A DNA stretch of 64,000 nt from Flavobacterium sp. UBA7663 (GTDB lineage: Bacteria > Bacteroidota > Bacteroidia > Flavobacteriales > Flavobacteriaceae), in assembly GCF_002483315.1 (NCBI RefSeq), contig NZ_DLHR01000006.1:108308-172307 (forward strand). Direction: 5' to 3'. Position 1 is the first letter of the stretch. Each line of letters opens with the position of its first letter. Of the stretch, positions 27,589 through 35,457 are shown piece after piece. The notes under the pieces were generated by a model. The model did not search any database. It was not told where the DNA came from and was given only the letters and a program-made list of their open reading frames with translations. A program made the translations under genes and the position numbers.

Positions 27589-27673
27589 AAGATAAAACTG
27601 CATATAAAATTACTATGGTAATTACTCCAAAAAATGCAACAAAAAGAGTAAGGATTACAGGAATTCCTCCCAT
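27563..27673 (-). CDS. Possible 36-residue hydrophobic peptide, antisense
   Basis: On the minus strand an ATG at 27673 opens MGGIPVILTLFVAFFGVIT, continues as one long hydrophobic helix and stops at 27565-27563, inside the 3' end of the 468-residue gene. Size and composition resemble small membrane peptides or type I toxins. It may be chance in AT-rich DNA; there is no homology evidence. Confidence 0.2.
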   Translation of the reverse strand: MGGIPVILTLFVAFFGVITIVILYAVLSFKVLFLVC

Positions 27674-27685
27674 AATTTAATTATC

Positions 27686-27868
27686 ATGAATTCAAGAATA
27701 AAAATATCAATCTGTAAAAAAATCAAAAGAAGCATTATATATTACTTTTCTTCATTAATGAGCTTTATTTTTTCACCAAATAAATTCATATTACTCAACG
27801 GTTACCAAATAATTATTTTTACAGCAATCTTTATTTTTATTACAGTGATGCTATCTATTTCTAATTAA
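27686..27868 (+). CDS. Possible small membrane protein, 60 aa
   Basis: Starts MNSRIKISICKKIKRSIIYY (basic) and ends with a hydrophobic helix (IIIFTAIFIFITVMLSI). This looks like a single-pass membrane peptide with its N-terminus in the cytoplasm. It sits between the 468-residue gene and promoter E, in the same direction. No family recognised; it may be spurious. Confidence 0.35.
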   Translation: MNSRIKISICKKIKRSIIYYFSSLMSFIFSPNKFILLNGYQIIIFTAIFIFITVMLSISN

Positions 27869-27869
27869 A

Positions 27870-27917
27870 TTACGTGTTTTTACGTATTGTTTTTATAATT
27901 AAAATAAATTTTATTTG
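27870..27917 (+). promoter_or_regulatory. Island promoter E upstream of the MBL gene
   Basis: TTACGTGTTTTTACGTATTG (27870-27889), 20 nt, then TTTATTTG (27910-27917), seven of eight positions matching TAnnTTTG. The element contains TACGT and ACGTA arms and is nearly palindromic. The MBL ATG is about 100 nt downstream. Confidence 0.65.
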
Positions 27918-28018
27918 AAAACTAACTATAAATCTAAGCAGTATAAATTTAATGATATTTACTATTTATGGGTAATGCAATAACACCGCAACACAATACT
28001 AAAATTTGACAAACAACT

Positions 28019-29041
28019 ATGGCGACAATTCACTTTTTAAATGTACTTGAAGGAGACTGCAATATCATACAACACGACTCAGGACGTATTACAGTTATGG
28101 ATATAAGTAATGCCTATAATGATGAAGACACTGATGAAGAAAAAGCTGTAAAATCTTCAAAAGAAAGAGAAGAAATGATAAATAGAACTCACGTTCCATC
28201 TAATAAGACAAACTATAACCAAAAGAAAGAACCCGATAATCCAATTGATTATTTAAAAACCAAACTAAAAGTTAGTAGTATTTTTAGATTTATTATTTCT
28301 CATCCAGATATGGATCACTTGGATGGAATTAAAGATTTATATGATGAATTTGAAGTTGTAAATACTTGGGATACTGACAATGATAAAGATATTGACCTCA
28401 ATAATTTTTTTGGTGGATACAACAAAGAAGATTGGAAATTTTATAAAAATTTGAGAGCAGGTAAAAACACAGAGACCAAGCGTTTAACATATTTTTCAAA
28501 ACAAAGTAATCAATATTATAATGAAGACGACATTACTATTTTATGTCCAACTGCTGAACTTGTAAAAAATGGCAACGACACAGAAGACTACAATGATGCT
28601 TCTTATGCTATATTATTTACACCACCAAAAAAGGACGGTGGAAAGTGGAAGATACTATTAGCGGGCGACACTCACGATGATTCATGGGATTATATACTGA
28701 AAAATCACAAAAGTGAAGTTTCTAATATTGACATCTTGCTTGCACCACATCACGGAAGAGATTCAAGTAGAAACTATGACTTTTTAGATACTCTTAATCC
28801 AAAAGTTACATTATTTGGAAATGCGAGTTCTGAACACTTGGCATACACTAAATATCCAAAAATAAGAATTACTAATAATCAGGCTGGTTATGTTATTTTA
28901 GATACCTCTCCTGACTATTTGAAAGTTTATGTGAAAAATTTTGAGTTTGCAAGAGATTTTAGAACCAAACAAGGTTGGAACGAACCAAAATATAATTCAA
29001 AACATAAAGCATATTTTCTTTTTTTATATGAAGCAAAATAG
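28019..29041 (+). CDS. MBL-fold hydrolase, ComEC-C-terminal type
   Basis: 340 residues, no signal peptide. The metallo-beta-lactamase signature is complete: N-terminal IHFLNVLEGDCNII, metal motif HPDMDH at 95-100, Asp217 in LLAGDT, and APHHG at 243-247. This layout matches the competence-type MBL hydrolases (relatives of the ComEC C-terminal domain), whose members are nucleases or phosphodiesterases and recur in defence islands. The 4-TM protein gene starts 8 bp downstream, so the two are probably made and work together. Substrate unknown; a nucleic acid or nucleotide signal is plausible. Driven by promoter E. Confidence 0.85.
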   Translation: MATIHFLNVLEGDCNIIQHDSGRITVMDISNAYNDEDTDEEKAVKSSKEREEMINRTHVPSNKTNYNQKKEPDNPIDYLKTKLKVSSIFRFIISHPDMDHLDGIKDLYDEFEVVNTWDTDNDKDIDLNNFFGGYNKEDWKFYKNLRAGKNTETKRLTYFSKQSNQYYNEDDITILCPTAELVKNGNDTEDYNDASYAILFTPPKKDGGKWKILLAGDTHDDSWDYILKNHKSEVSNIDILLAPHHGRDSSRNYDFLDTLNPKVTLFGNASSEHLAYTKYPKIRITNNQAGYVILDTSPDYLKVYVKNFEFARDFRTKQGWNEPKYNSKHKAYFLFLYEAK

Positions 29042-29049
29042 ACATAACA

Positions 29050-29739
29050 ATGAATACCTACTATTTTAAAGCAAGACTTTTTCCAACGGTATTGACTTCA
29101 ATACCTGCAATAATATTATACAACAGGTTTGTATCTTCATTATATCACGAAAAACTTGAAAATATTTTTTTGGTGCTTCCGACAATTACCGACATAATAT
29201 TATCATCAGCCATTGTTTTTTTGCTTGTTCAAGGAAATCGCTTTTTATCCAAAGAAATATTTCAAAAACTTTATTTTAAAGACGAAATAAATATGCCAAC
29301 AACAAATTTGTTGCTAAAATCAAATTATGAGCTTGAGACAAGTATCAAACAAAAAATTGAAGATAAAATCAAAAATAAATTTGGAATAAATTTACTCTCG
29401 GAAACAAATGAATCAGTAGATGCCTTAAGAGCAAGAAAACTAATAGTAACGGCTGTTTCTCAAATCAGAAATATTTTAAGAGATAATTCACTTTTGTTAC
29501 AGCACAATATTGAATACGGATTTTTTAGAAATTTAATTGGTGGCTCATTTTTAGCTTTTGTAATTTCAGTGATTATTCTTATTCATTCATATTGTTACTG
29601 CAACCTAACAACAAGAAATTTGGGTTGGATTCTTGCTGTTGCATATTTTCTTCCAATATTGTTTAGCAAACTTATTATAGACAGATACGGAAAGTATTAC
29701 GCTAAAATTTTATATGAACAATTTTTGACAATTGATTAA
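29050..29739 (+). CDS. 4-TM membrane protein paired with the MBL hydrolase
   Basis: 229 residues. Four transmembrane segments: about 10-27, 47-63, 163-183 and 192-210. Between the second and third lies a cytoplasmic helical region (about 64-160) containing ESVDALRARKLIVTAVSQIR. Two membrane hairpins flanking a soluble helical part resemble, in topology only, membrane effectors described in nucleotide-signalling defence systems. The gene starts 8 bp after the MBL gene. A membrane-perturbing effector controlled by the MBL partner is a reasonable guess; no family is assigned. Confidence 0.75.
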   Translation: MNTYYFKARLFPTVLTSIPAIILYNRFVSSLYHEKLENIFLVLPTITDIILSSAIVFLLVQGNRFLSKEIFQKLYFKDEINMPTTNLLLKSNYELETSIKQKIEDKIKNKFGINLLSETNESVDALRARKLIVTAVSQIRNILRDNSLLLQHNIEYGFFRNLIGGSFLAFVISVIILIHSYCYCNLTTRNLGWILAVAYFLPILFSKLIIDRYGKYYAKILYEQFLTID

Positions 29740-29812
29740 AAGCAATAGATATAACAACATAAAATACAAAGCCAACATCACGACAAAAAACAAAAACGAC
29801 AAAATTTAAAAA

Positions 29813-31675
29813 ATGGGACTTAAACCGTACGACAGAAAAATAAGCCAAATATTCAATAACATTCAATATGATGTTGATTTTTACCAAAGAGAATATAAAT
29901 GGAATGACGAACTTGAATATAAACCTGTTTCCTCATTGCTCAAAGATATTTTTTACAGATTTGACCTTGAAAAATACAATCCAAATCAAGAGATTAATCA
30001 AGAAAGCACAGACAAACTTGAATGGTACTATCTAAATACTTTTATGACAAACCTTATCAAAGGGAAAAAGTACATTGTTGACGGACAACAAAGACTTACC
30101 ACTTTGACATTGGTTTCAATTGGGCTTTATCATTTGGCGATAAAGCATAAACTTGAACAGCATATAATTGACGCATTAAAAAACTCAATAGTAGGTGTAA
30201 CCGAATTTGGTAAAACGTTTTGGATGGGCTTCAAAGACAGAAAAGATGCACTTGAAGATATTTTAGATAATAGCAAAGACTTTACAAAAAGGAAAGATGA
30301 TAACATTATTTCTGAAAGAAATATTTATAAAAACTATTTAGTCATACTAAACAGTTTGGACGCAAAATTCGCTACACCACATAAATTACAAACATTCATT
30401 TCTTATTTCAGACATAGAGTTTACCTTATAGAAATTGAAATTGATAAGGATAAAGATGTGGCAATGGTTTTTGAGGTAATTAACGACAGAGGTGTTCCGT
30501 TAAAACCTTATGAAATTTTAAAGGGTAAAATATTAAGTCAAATTGATATAGCTGACAGAGAAAAGTACATTGAAATTTGGGAAACTCAAATCGAAAAAAT
30601 CGAAAAAAATGGTGAAAATGAAATCGATGAATTTTTTGGATTTTATTTTAGAAGTAAGTTTTCAGACAACGCAGAACAGTACAGTAAACTTGACAAGACA
30701 AGATATCACAAAACCATTTTTCTTGACGAATACGAATTGAAAATAGGTTTAAAAAACAATGAAGAAAAGGCAAGATACTTTGTAGAAAAAACTTTACCCT
30801 ACTTTTCAGATGTTTATGTTGAAATGCTAAAGTACTATAATGATTATTACAAAGACTTTGAATTTATTTATTTCAATAAATTGAATGATATGGACGGACA
30901 ATTTGTTTTGACTTTATCGTCAATTGAATTGGACGACAAAATGCGAAATGAAAAACTTAAATTAATGCCAAAATATTTTGACAAATTTTTCAGTTTACTA
31001 AACTTGACCAATAGTTATAAATCAAATGAATTTAATACAAATGTTATTTCTCTTTCCATTGCTATTAGAAACGCATCAATAGATTTAGCAAAGGCCAGTT
31101 TTGACAATCAACTTCTTACAGCAGTTAAAAAGAAGTATGATAGAGAAACATTAGATGAAGCGTTCAAATATGAATTTTTCAAAAATGTTGGTTACAATGA
31201 CTTTGGAAGAACTTTTCTAAGATATTATTTTGCAAGAATTGACCATTTTATTAGTGATTTTTCAAATGAAAGTGAGTATGGAAGTTATTATCAACTTGTT
31301 TCACAATCGCAAGGTGGCAATGTTTATCATATTGAACATATAATTACTAATCACGAAGACAACCTAAAGTTATTCGTAGATGAAGAAGAGTTTAATTTTC
31401 AAAGAAATAGACTTGGAGGACTTTTACTTTTAAAAGGCAAAGACAATCAATCTTCCGGAGACGAGCTTTACTCAGAAAAATTAAAAACATATAATGTTGT
31501 AGGTACATATTATGCAAGAACATTGCTGCCAGATATGTACCATAAGAAAGTAACTTTTGCAAAGTTTGTCAAAGACAACAACTTAAACTTCAAGCCATAT
31601 CTAACTTACGGAAAAGAAGAAATTGAAGAACGACATACTTTACTTTATGAATTGACAAAAAGAATATGGGAATAA
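29813..31675 (+). CDS. GmrSD-like DUF262/DUF1524 nuclease (type IV restriction family)
   Basis: 620 residues. The N-terminal DUF262 (GmrS, ParB/Srx-like fold) has FYQREYKW near residue 24 and IVDGQQRLTTL near 90, the signature that binds and hydrolyses nucleotide. The C-terminal DUF1524 HNH domain has VYHIEHIITN near 505 and a following RNRLGGLLLL. Both halves are in one polypeptide, as in single-chain GmrSD/BrxU-type enzymes that cut phage DNA with modified cytosines. The start at 29813 follows the 4-TM gene by 73 bp. It is a self-sufficient defence gene; specificity cannot be read from sequence. Confidence 0.85.
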   Translation: MGLKPYDRKISQIFNNIQYDVDFYQREYKWNDELEYKPVSSLLKDIFYRFDLEKYNPNQEINQESTDKLEWYYLNTFMTNLIKGKKYIVDGQQRLTTLTLVSIGLYHLAIKHKLEQHIIDALKNSIVGVTEFGKTFWMGFKDRKDALEDILDNSKDFTKRKDDNIISERNIYKNYLVILNSLDAKFATPHKLQTFISYFRHRVYLIEIEIDKDKDVAMVFEVINDRGVPLKPYEILKGKILSQIDIADREKYIEIWETQIEKIEKNGENEIDEFFGFYFRSKFSDNAEQYSKLDKTRYHKTIFLDEYELKIGLKNNEEKARYFVEKTLPYFSDVYVEMLKYYNDYYKDFEFIYFNKLNDMDGQFVLTLSSIELDDKMRNEKLKLMPKYFDKFFSLLNLTNSYKSNEFNTNVISLSIAIRNASIDLAKASFDNQLLTAVKKKYDRETLDEAFKYEFFKNVGYNDFGRTFLRYYFARIDHFISDFSNESEYGSYYQLVSQSQGGNVYHIEHIITNHEDNLKLFVDEEEFNFQRNRLGGLLLLKGKDNQSSGDELYSEKLKTYNVVGTYYARTLLPDMYHKKVTFAKFVKDNNLNFKPYLTYGKEEIEERHTLLYELTKRIWE

Positions 31676-31786
31676 GTCCGAACCCTAACATCAGCTGTTT
31701 GCTGTAATATTCAGAAAAATCGCAATAAAAAGAAACTTACAGAATAAAATTACAATATTTATAATTAATCTAAAACATCTTAAAAT

Positions 31787-32731
31787 ATGGGGGAATGGTC
31801 TAAAAAAATCGGGGAACAAGGAGAAGATATTGTAAAATATTTTTTTGAGGAACTAATTGGTTACAGAAACTCATACAGAACAAATATCACAATAGATTGT
31901 AATCATAGTGATGACCACAAAAAGAAAGGCTCTGAAAAAAGATTAACTCATGGTGTTGATGGATTGGTTTCTTACAAATCGCCATTATTTGATGAATTAT
32001 TAGAAATAGGAATTATTTCATCTAAATATACTTTTGATAAATATCCAAACAAACCAAAAGAAAAGTTCAAAGACTTTTTTGTTGAACTTGCTTTCACTAT
32101 GAAATGTTTTCTTCATTCTCCAAATTACAGAGAAATTAACTCTGCCACCTCAAATGTTTCTGACACTACAATTACTGGAGTTTTGTTTTATTTGTCAAAT
32201 AACGAAGAATCTAGAAGTCAGAATTTAGTTGAAGAAATCGCTGATACATCTTTTCAAAGCTATAATCTTTCTTACGATAAAATTTTAGTAGTCGATAATT
32301 CGAGAATGGAATTTCTTTTCAACTTAATCCAACCAATAAAAAATAGTTTTGGAAATGATAATTACGATTTTATTTATCCAAAAACAGGAATGAATAATTC
32401 GATGACGCAAAATAATAGTTTTGGCAAAAAATTACCTTTACAATACTTTTGTTCAAATATAATTCCAATACGAATAAAACAGGGAAGTAACACAATATTA
32501 TTTATTGGTACTAGAGATAAATTTGATGAAAATGATTTATTAAAATTAATTGGATTATCAAAAGAGTTTAACCATTTAGAAGCTACAACTAAAACAATGA
32601 TAAGCTTTCCGGACTATAATAAGTTATCACATAACGAAACAGTAAAAAAAGTTTTAGCTCAACTTGAAAGTGTGAATTACTCAGACCAGATAGAAGTAGT
32701 TAAACATGATTTTGATTTTAGAAACGTATAG
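31787..32731 (+). CDS. GAPS4-like PD-(D/E)XK protein, subunit A
   Basis: 314 residues, no signal. It begins MGEWSKKIGEQGEDIVKYFF and continues with THGVDGLVSYKSPL and a Lys-containing strand (IISSKYTF). From memory this matches the PD-(D/E)XK component of GAPS4, a two-gene antiphage system described in Vibrio islands. The next gene starts 5 bp later and also resembles the partner, which strengthens the call. Both subunits are thought to be needed for abortive DNA cleavage. The match was made by eye without a database search. Confidence 0.65.
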   Translation: MGEWSKKIGEQGEDIVKYFFEELIGYRNSYRTNITIDCNHSDDHKKKGSEKRLTHGVDGLVSYKSPLFDELLEIGIISSKYTFDKYPNKPKEKFKDFFVELAFTMKCFLHSPNYREINSATSNVSDTTITGVLFYLSNNEESRSQNLVEEIADTSFQSYNLSYDKILVVDNSRMEFLFNLIQPIKNSFGNDNYDFIYPKTGMNNSMTQNNSFGKKLPLQYFCSNIIPIRIKQGSNTILFIGTRDKFDENDLLKLIGLSKEFNHLEATTKTMISFPDYNKLSHNETVKKVLAQLESVNYSDQIEVVKHDFDFRNV

Positions 32732-32736
32732 AAATT

Positions 32737-33885
32737 ATGGCAGTAGAACAAGAACAAATTAAAGATTTTTTGCCAATTGGTGAGCAATTACGAGCAATGA
32801 TTTCACAATCATTTTTGACAGCTAAACATCTTAAAGATTTATTAAATGATCAAGGTGTTTTCATTGACGAAAACGATAAGAATAAATCTATTCCTATCCT
32901 AATGTCAACCATTTTAAGTCCGAAAGAGTTTGAAAGGCTTGTAGAAAATCAAACTACTAAGGAAGAAAAATTTAAAACAAATACATTGACAATTCCATGT
33001 AAAACTGAAAAAAAGTTACTTGAAATTATCCCTCCAAGTTTTTCGTTAAACAAAATAATTGGTGAAAATCTAGTTTACAAACCAAACTATAAAGTAAAGG
33101 GAAATCCTCAATTTGAATTGGTCGAAAACAATCCAAACAGGATTCAATTATCATATGAAATTGAAAGAGATAATAAAACAAAAGATTGGGTTCAAACTAA
33201 AACTACTCATAAAGCGTTGATAACAATCGAGAAAAAATCAGATTCAGGAATTAATCTTATCTTAACTAAAAATCATACATCCAAAGAAACAAATGAAATA
33301 AATGAAATGCTTCTTAAGAACTTGAAAAATAACTTTAAAGATGCAAAAGTAGTTAAAGAAGAAGAAGATTTTGTTAGAATACTTTTCAAAGATTTTGATA
33401 ATAAGAATCGAATTCAATTCTTCTATAGTTTTACATCACCTTCAATAAGTAGAAATTTGGAGTTTGTTGAAATTAGTGACATCAATGTGCAATTAGATGA
33501 AAACGTAAATTCACCTCTGGAAATTAAAGACTTCATCTCTGGAATAAAAAATTTGAAAATAAATGGTTCTGAACTTCAAGAACATATTTTTATAACAAAC
33601 CAATCATTTCATGATAAAATTATTTTTTCGTCAATTTCACTTAAGTATAAATTTGATATGATTGGCACAGGAGTAAAAGGCATTTGTATTGTAGATTTCT
33701 CTTTTCCTGAATATGTAAATAAACAGAAAGTTATCTCAGAGTTTCAATTCGATTTAACCATAATTCCTGATAAAGAATGTAGAGATTTTATAAACTTCAA
33801 CAAGTTGAATAATGATATTTCAAAAATATTTGAGAATTATAAACTTGAGCAATTTGAAAAGTACAAACTGAAAGGCGAAGAATAA
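32737..33885 (+). CDS. GAPS4-like partner, subunit B
   Basis: 382 residues. The N-terminal region (LPIGEQLRAMISQSFLTAKHLKDLL, then a GVFIDENDKNKSIPILMSTILSPKEFERLV block) resembles the GAPS4b N-terminal domain. The rest is beta-rich and ends with a helix (FEKYKLKGEE). It starts 5 bp after its partner and is followed by a strong hairpin. The family call rests on the pattern and on the pairing; the function is antiphage defence by analogy. Confidence 0.65.
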   Translation: MAVEQEQIKDFLPIGEQLRAMISQSFLTAKHLKDLLNDQGVFIDENDKNKSIPILMSTILSPKEFERLVENQTTKEEKFKTNTLTIPCKTEKKLLEIIPPSFSLNKIIGENLVYKPNYKVKGNPQFELVENNPNRIQLSYEIERDNKTKDWVQTKTTHKALITIEKKSDSGINLILTKNHTSKETNEINEMLLKNLKNNFKDAKVVKEEEDFVRILFKDFDNKNRIQFFYSFTSPSISRNLEFVEISDINVQLDENVNSPLEIKDFISGIKNLKINGSELQEHIFITNQSFHDKIIFSSISLKYKFDMIGTGVKGICIVDFSFPEYVNKQKVISEFQFDLTIIPDKECRDFINFNKLNNDISKIFENYKLEQFEKYKLKGEE

Positions 33886-33905
33886 AATACTACTGTTTAC
33901 TAAAT

Positions 33906-33945
33906 GGCTGGTTTTATTTTCCTTAGCTGGAAAATAAAACCAGCC
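33906..33945. other. Perfect 17-bp inverted repeat after the GAPS4-like pair
   Basis: GGCTGGTTTTATTTTCC at 33906-33922 pairs perfectly with 33929-33945 around a 6-nt loop. It could terminate transcription, but no T-run follows on either side, so it may instead be an RNA-stabilising or recombination structure. Confidence 0.6.
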
Positions 33946-34046
33946 GAAAATTCACATATCTTTACAACAAAGCGGTAAATTTAGAAACCAAAAATTGCGA
34001 TAGAAACCTGAAACCGCCACGACTAAAATAAACTAAAATATAAAAA

Positions 34047-34424
34047 ATGAATATTCAAGATTTAGAAAAGATTTTAAACCAAATAGCAGAAAGCAAAAAC
34101 ATAGAAATATCTGATATCATCGAAAAAATGTCTGATTATGCTGAATTACGTTATAGTAATTGCATCGAAGAAAATGACAGAAAAATTATTGATACTGTAA
34201 AAACTAAAATTCTGAAAGGATTATATAAAATGCCAAATCATAGCTATGTAACAAGCAAACCAAATTACAAAGAAAAGTTTAAATTGGATAATTTGGAAAA
34301 TGAAAAAGTAACACATGCCGTAAATGAACTTTATTCAGAAGGATTAATCGATGGCAATGAAAATTATGCAGAGTTAACAAAAAATGGAATATTAGAAGTT
34401 AAAATATTAACTGGGTATCTTTAA
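34047..34424 (+). CDS. Small winged-helix-like protein, 125 aa
   Basis: A soluble protein rich in charged residues. The C-terminal part (VTHAVNELYSEGLIDGNENYAELTKNGILEV) has the helix-wing pattern seen in winged-helix DNA-binding and adaptor domains: a recognition-helix-like segment, then a turn and beta strands. The N-terminal 60 residues are helical. It lies alone between the GAPS4-like pair and Hachiman. It may regulate either system, but nothing ties it to one. No family named. Confidence 0.65.
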   Translation: MNIQDLEKILNQIAESKNIEISDIIEKMSDYAELRYSNCIEENDRKIIDTVKTKILKGLYKMPNHSYVTSKPNYKEKFKLDNLENEKVTHAVNELYSEGLIDGNENYAELTKNGILEVKILTGYL

Positions 34425-34522
34425 AAAAAATTACTGCTGGTAATTACCGTTTAGCAATATGGTGGGTTTTGGCTTCCTTAATCCGCCACATCGCATAGAG
34501 GCCAAACATTAGGCGTTATACT

Positions 34523-34561
34523 ATGAGCGACACCGCGAACAATCAACAAATGAACGAATGA
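34523..34561 (+). CDS. Short upstream ORF coupled to hamA
   Basis: An ATG at 34523 opens MSDTANNQQMNE and its TGA overlaps the hamA ATG (ATGA). Such an arrangement could couple hamA translation to the leader. It is only 12 codons and sits in a slightly more GC-rich spacer, so it may be chance. Confidence 0.3.
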   Translation: MSDTANNQQMNE

Positions 34562-35457
34562 GACAATCATTACTTGATCTTATAGAAAAAACAATTGTTT
34601 ACCAATATGACTTGCCGAATACAACAGCAGGAATAGCAAAAACTATTGTTTCAGTTGATAATGACCAATGTTTCAAATCAATAGACAATAACAAATTCAC
34701 CGAAATTATTTACAACTCCATTTTAGAATATTCATTTAACGAATTTGAAATTGAAAACAAAGACTATGACAAATTACATTATATAGCCTTACAAAAAAGA
34801 TTAAAATACAACCCAGATTTAGACCTTGATCAAAAAGTAAAGTATGGTTTTTTAGGTGAAGTAATTTTGTTTAGTGTTTTGTATGTATTATTTAAGTCAC
34901 AACCTTTAATAGCAAGAGGATACTTTTACAATCCATTAGAAAATTCTGAAACAAAAGGTTATGATTCTTACCATTTGATTGAAAACAACAATCAAACGGA
35001 ACTTTGGTTTGGAGAAGTTAAATTTCATAAAAACTATAAAACTGGAATCGATAGTATATTTAAAAATATTAATAAAGCTATTTCGGACGATTATTTGAAA
35101 ACAAATGTATTTGCAATTTCAAATCAAATTAATAATCTCCATTATAAAGGGTCTAAAATTGAAACAGTCATAAAAGATTGGGAAGAAAACCCATATTTAT
35201 CAATAATTGATGAGCTTAAGCAACATAATATGAAACTGATTTATCCAGTAATGTTATTGTACGAAGAAGACGATTTAGGATATGATGATAGTATTAAAAA
35301 TATCCCAAAATATATTCAGGAAAAATACACAGCGAATACATTCAGTATAACTGTTGACTATTCTATTTTTTTTATTTTGGTTCCAATCAAAGACGTTAAA
35401 GCAATTAAAGAAGAAGTAATCAAATGGATAGAATTGAAGAAACCACTAATGTCTTAA
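34558..35457 (+). CDS. hamA: Hachiman defence nuclease subunit HamA
   Basis: 299 residues. The C-terminal HamA/DUF1837 domain has GFLGEVILFSVLYVLF, then ARGYFYNPLENSETKGYDSY and ELWFGEVKFHKN (residues about 100-160). The D and E-x-K residues in the last two segments form the PD-(D/E)XK nuclease core. HamA is the DNase effector of Hachiman, held by the helicase HamB until damaged or foreign DNA is sensed. The helicase gene overlaps its 3' end by 34 bp, the usual arrangement. Confidence 0.9.
   Translation: MRQSLLDLIEKTIVYQYDLPNTTAGIAKTIVSVDNDQCFKSIDNNKFTEIIYNSILEYSFNEFEIENKDYDKLHYIALQKRLKYNPDLDLDQKVKYGFLGEVILFSVLYVLFKSQPLIARGYFYNPLENSETKGYDSYHLIENNNQTELWFGEVKFHKNYKTGIDSIFKNINKAISDDYLKTNVFAISNQINNLHYKGSKIETVIKDWEENPYLSIIDELKQHNMKLIYPVMLLYEEDDLGYDDSIKNIPKYIQEKYTANTFSITVDYSIFFILVPIKDVKAIKEEVIKWIELKKPLMS

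Noticed and set aside
27601..27680. Possible type I toxin-antitoxin locus between the 468-aa gene and the 60-aa ORF
   Set aside because: Only a short hydrophobic ORF is visible; no antisense RNA promoter or family match, so it is listed only as a weak CDS.
34430..34560. Integron attC site
   Set aside because: The end AACATTAGGCGTTATAC recalls attC, but no matching complementary R' box lies at the start of the spacer and no integrase gene is present.
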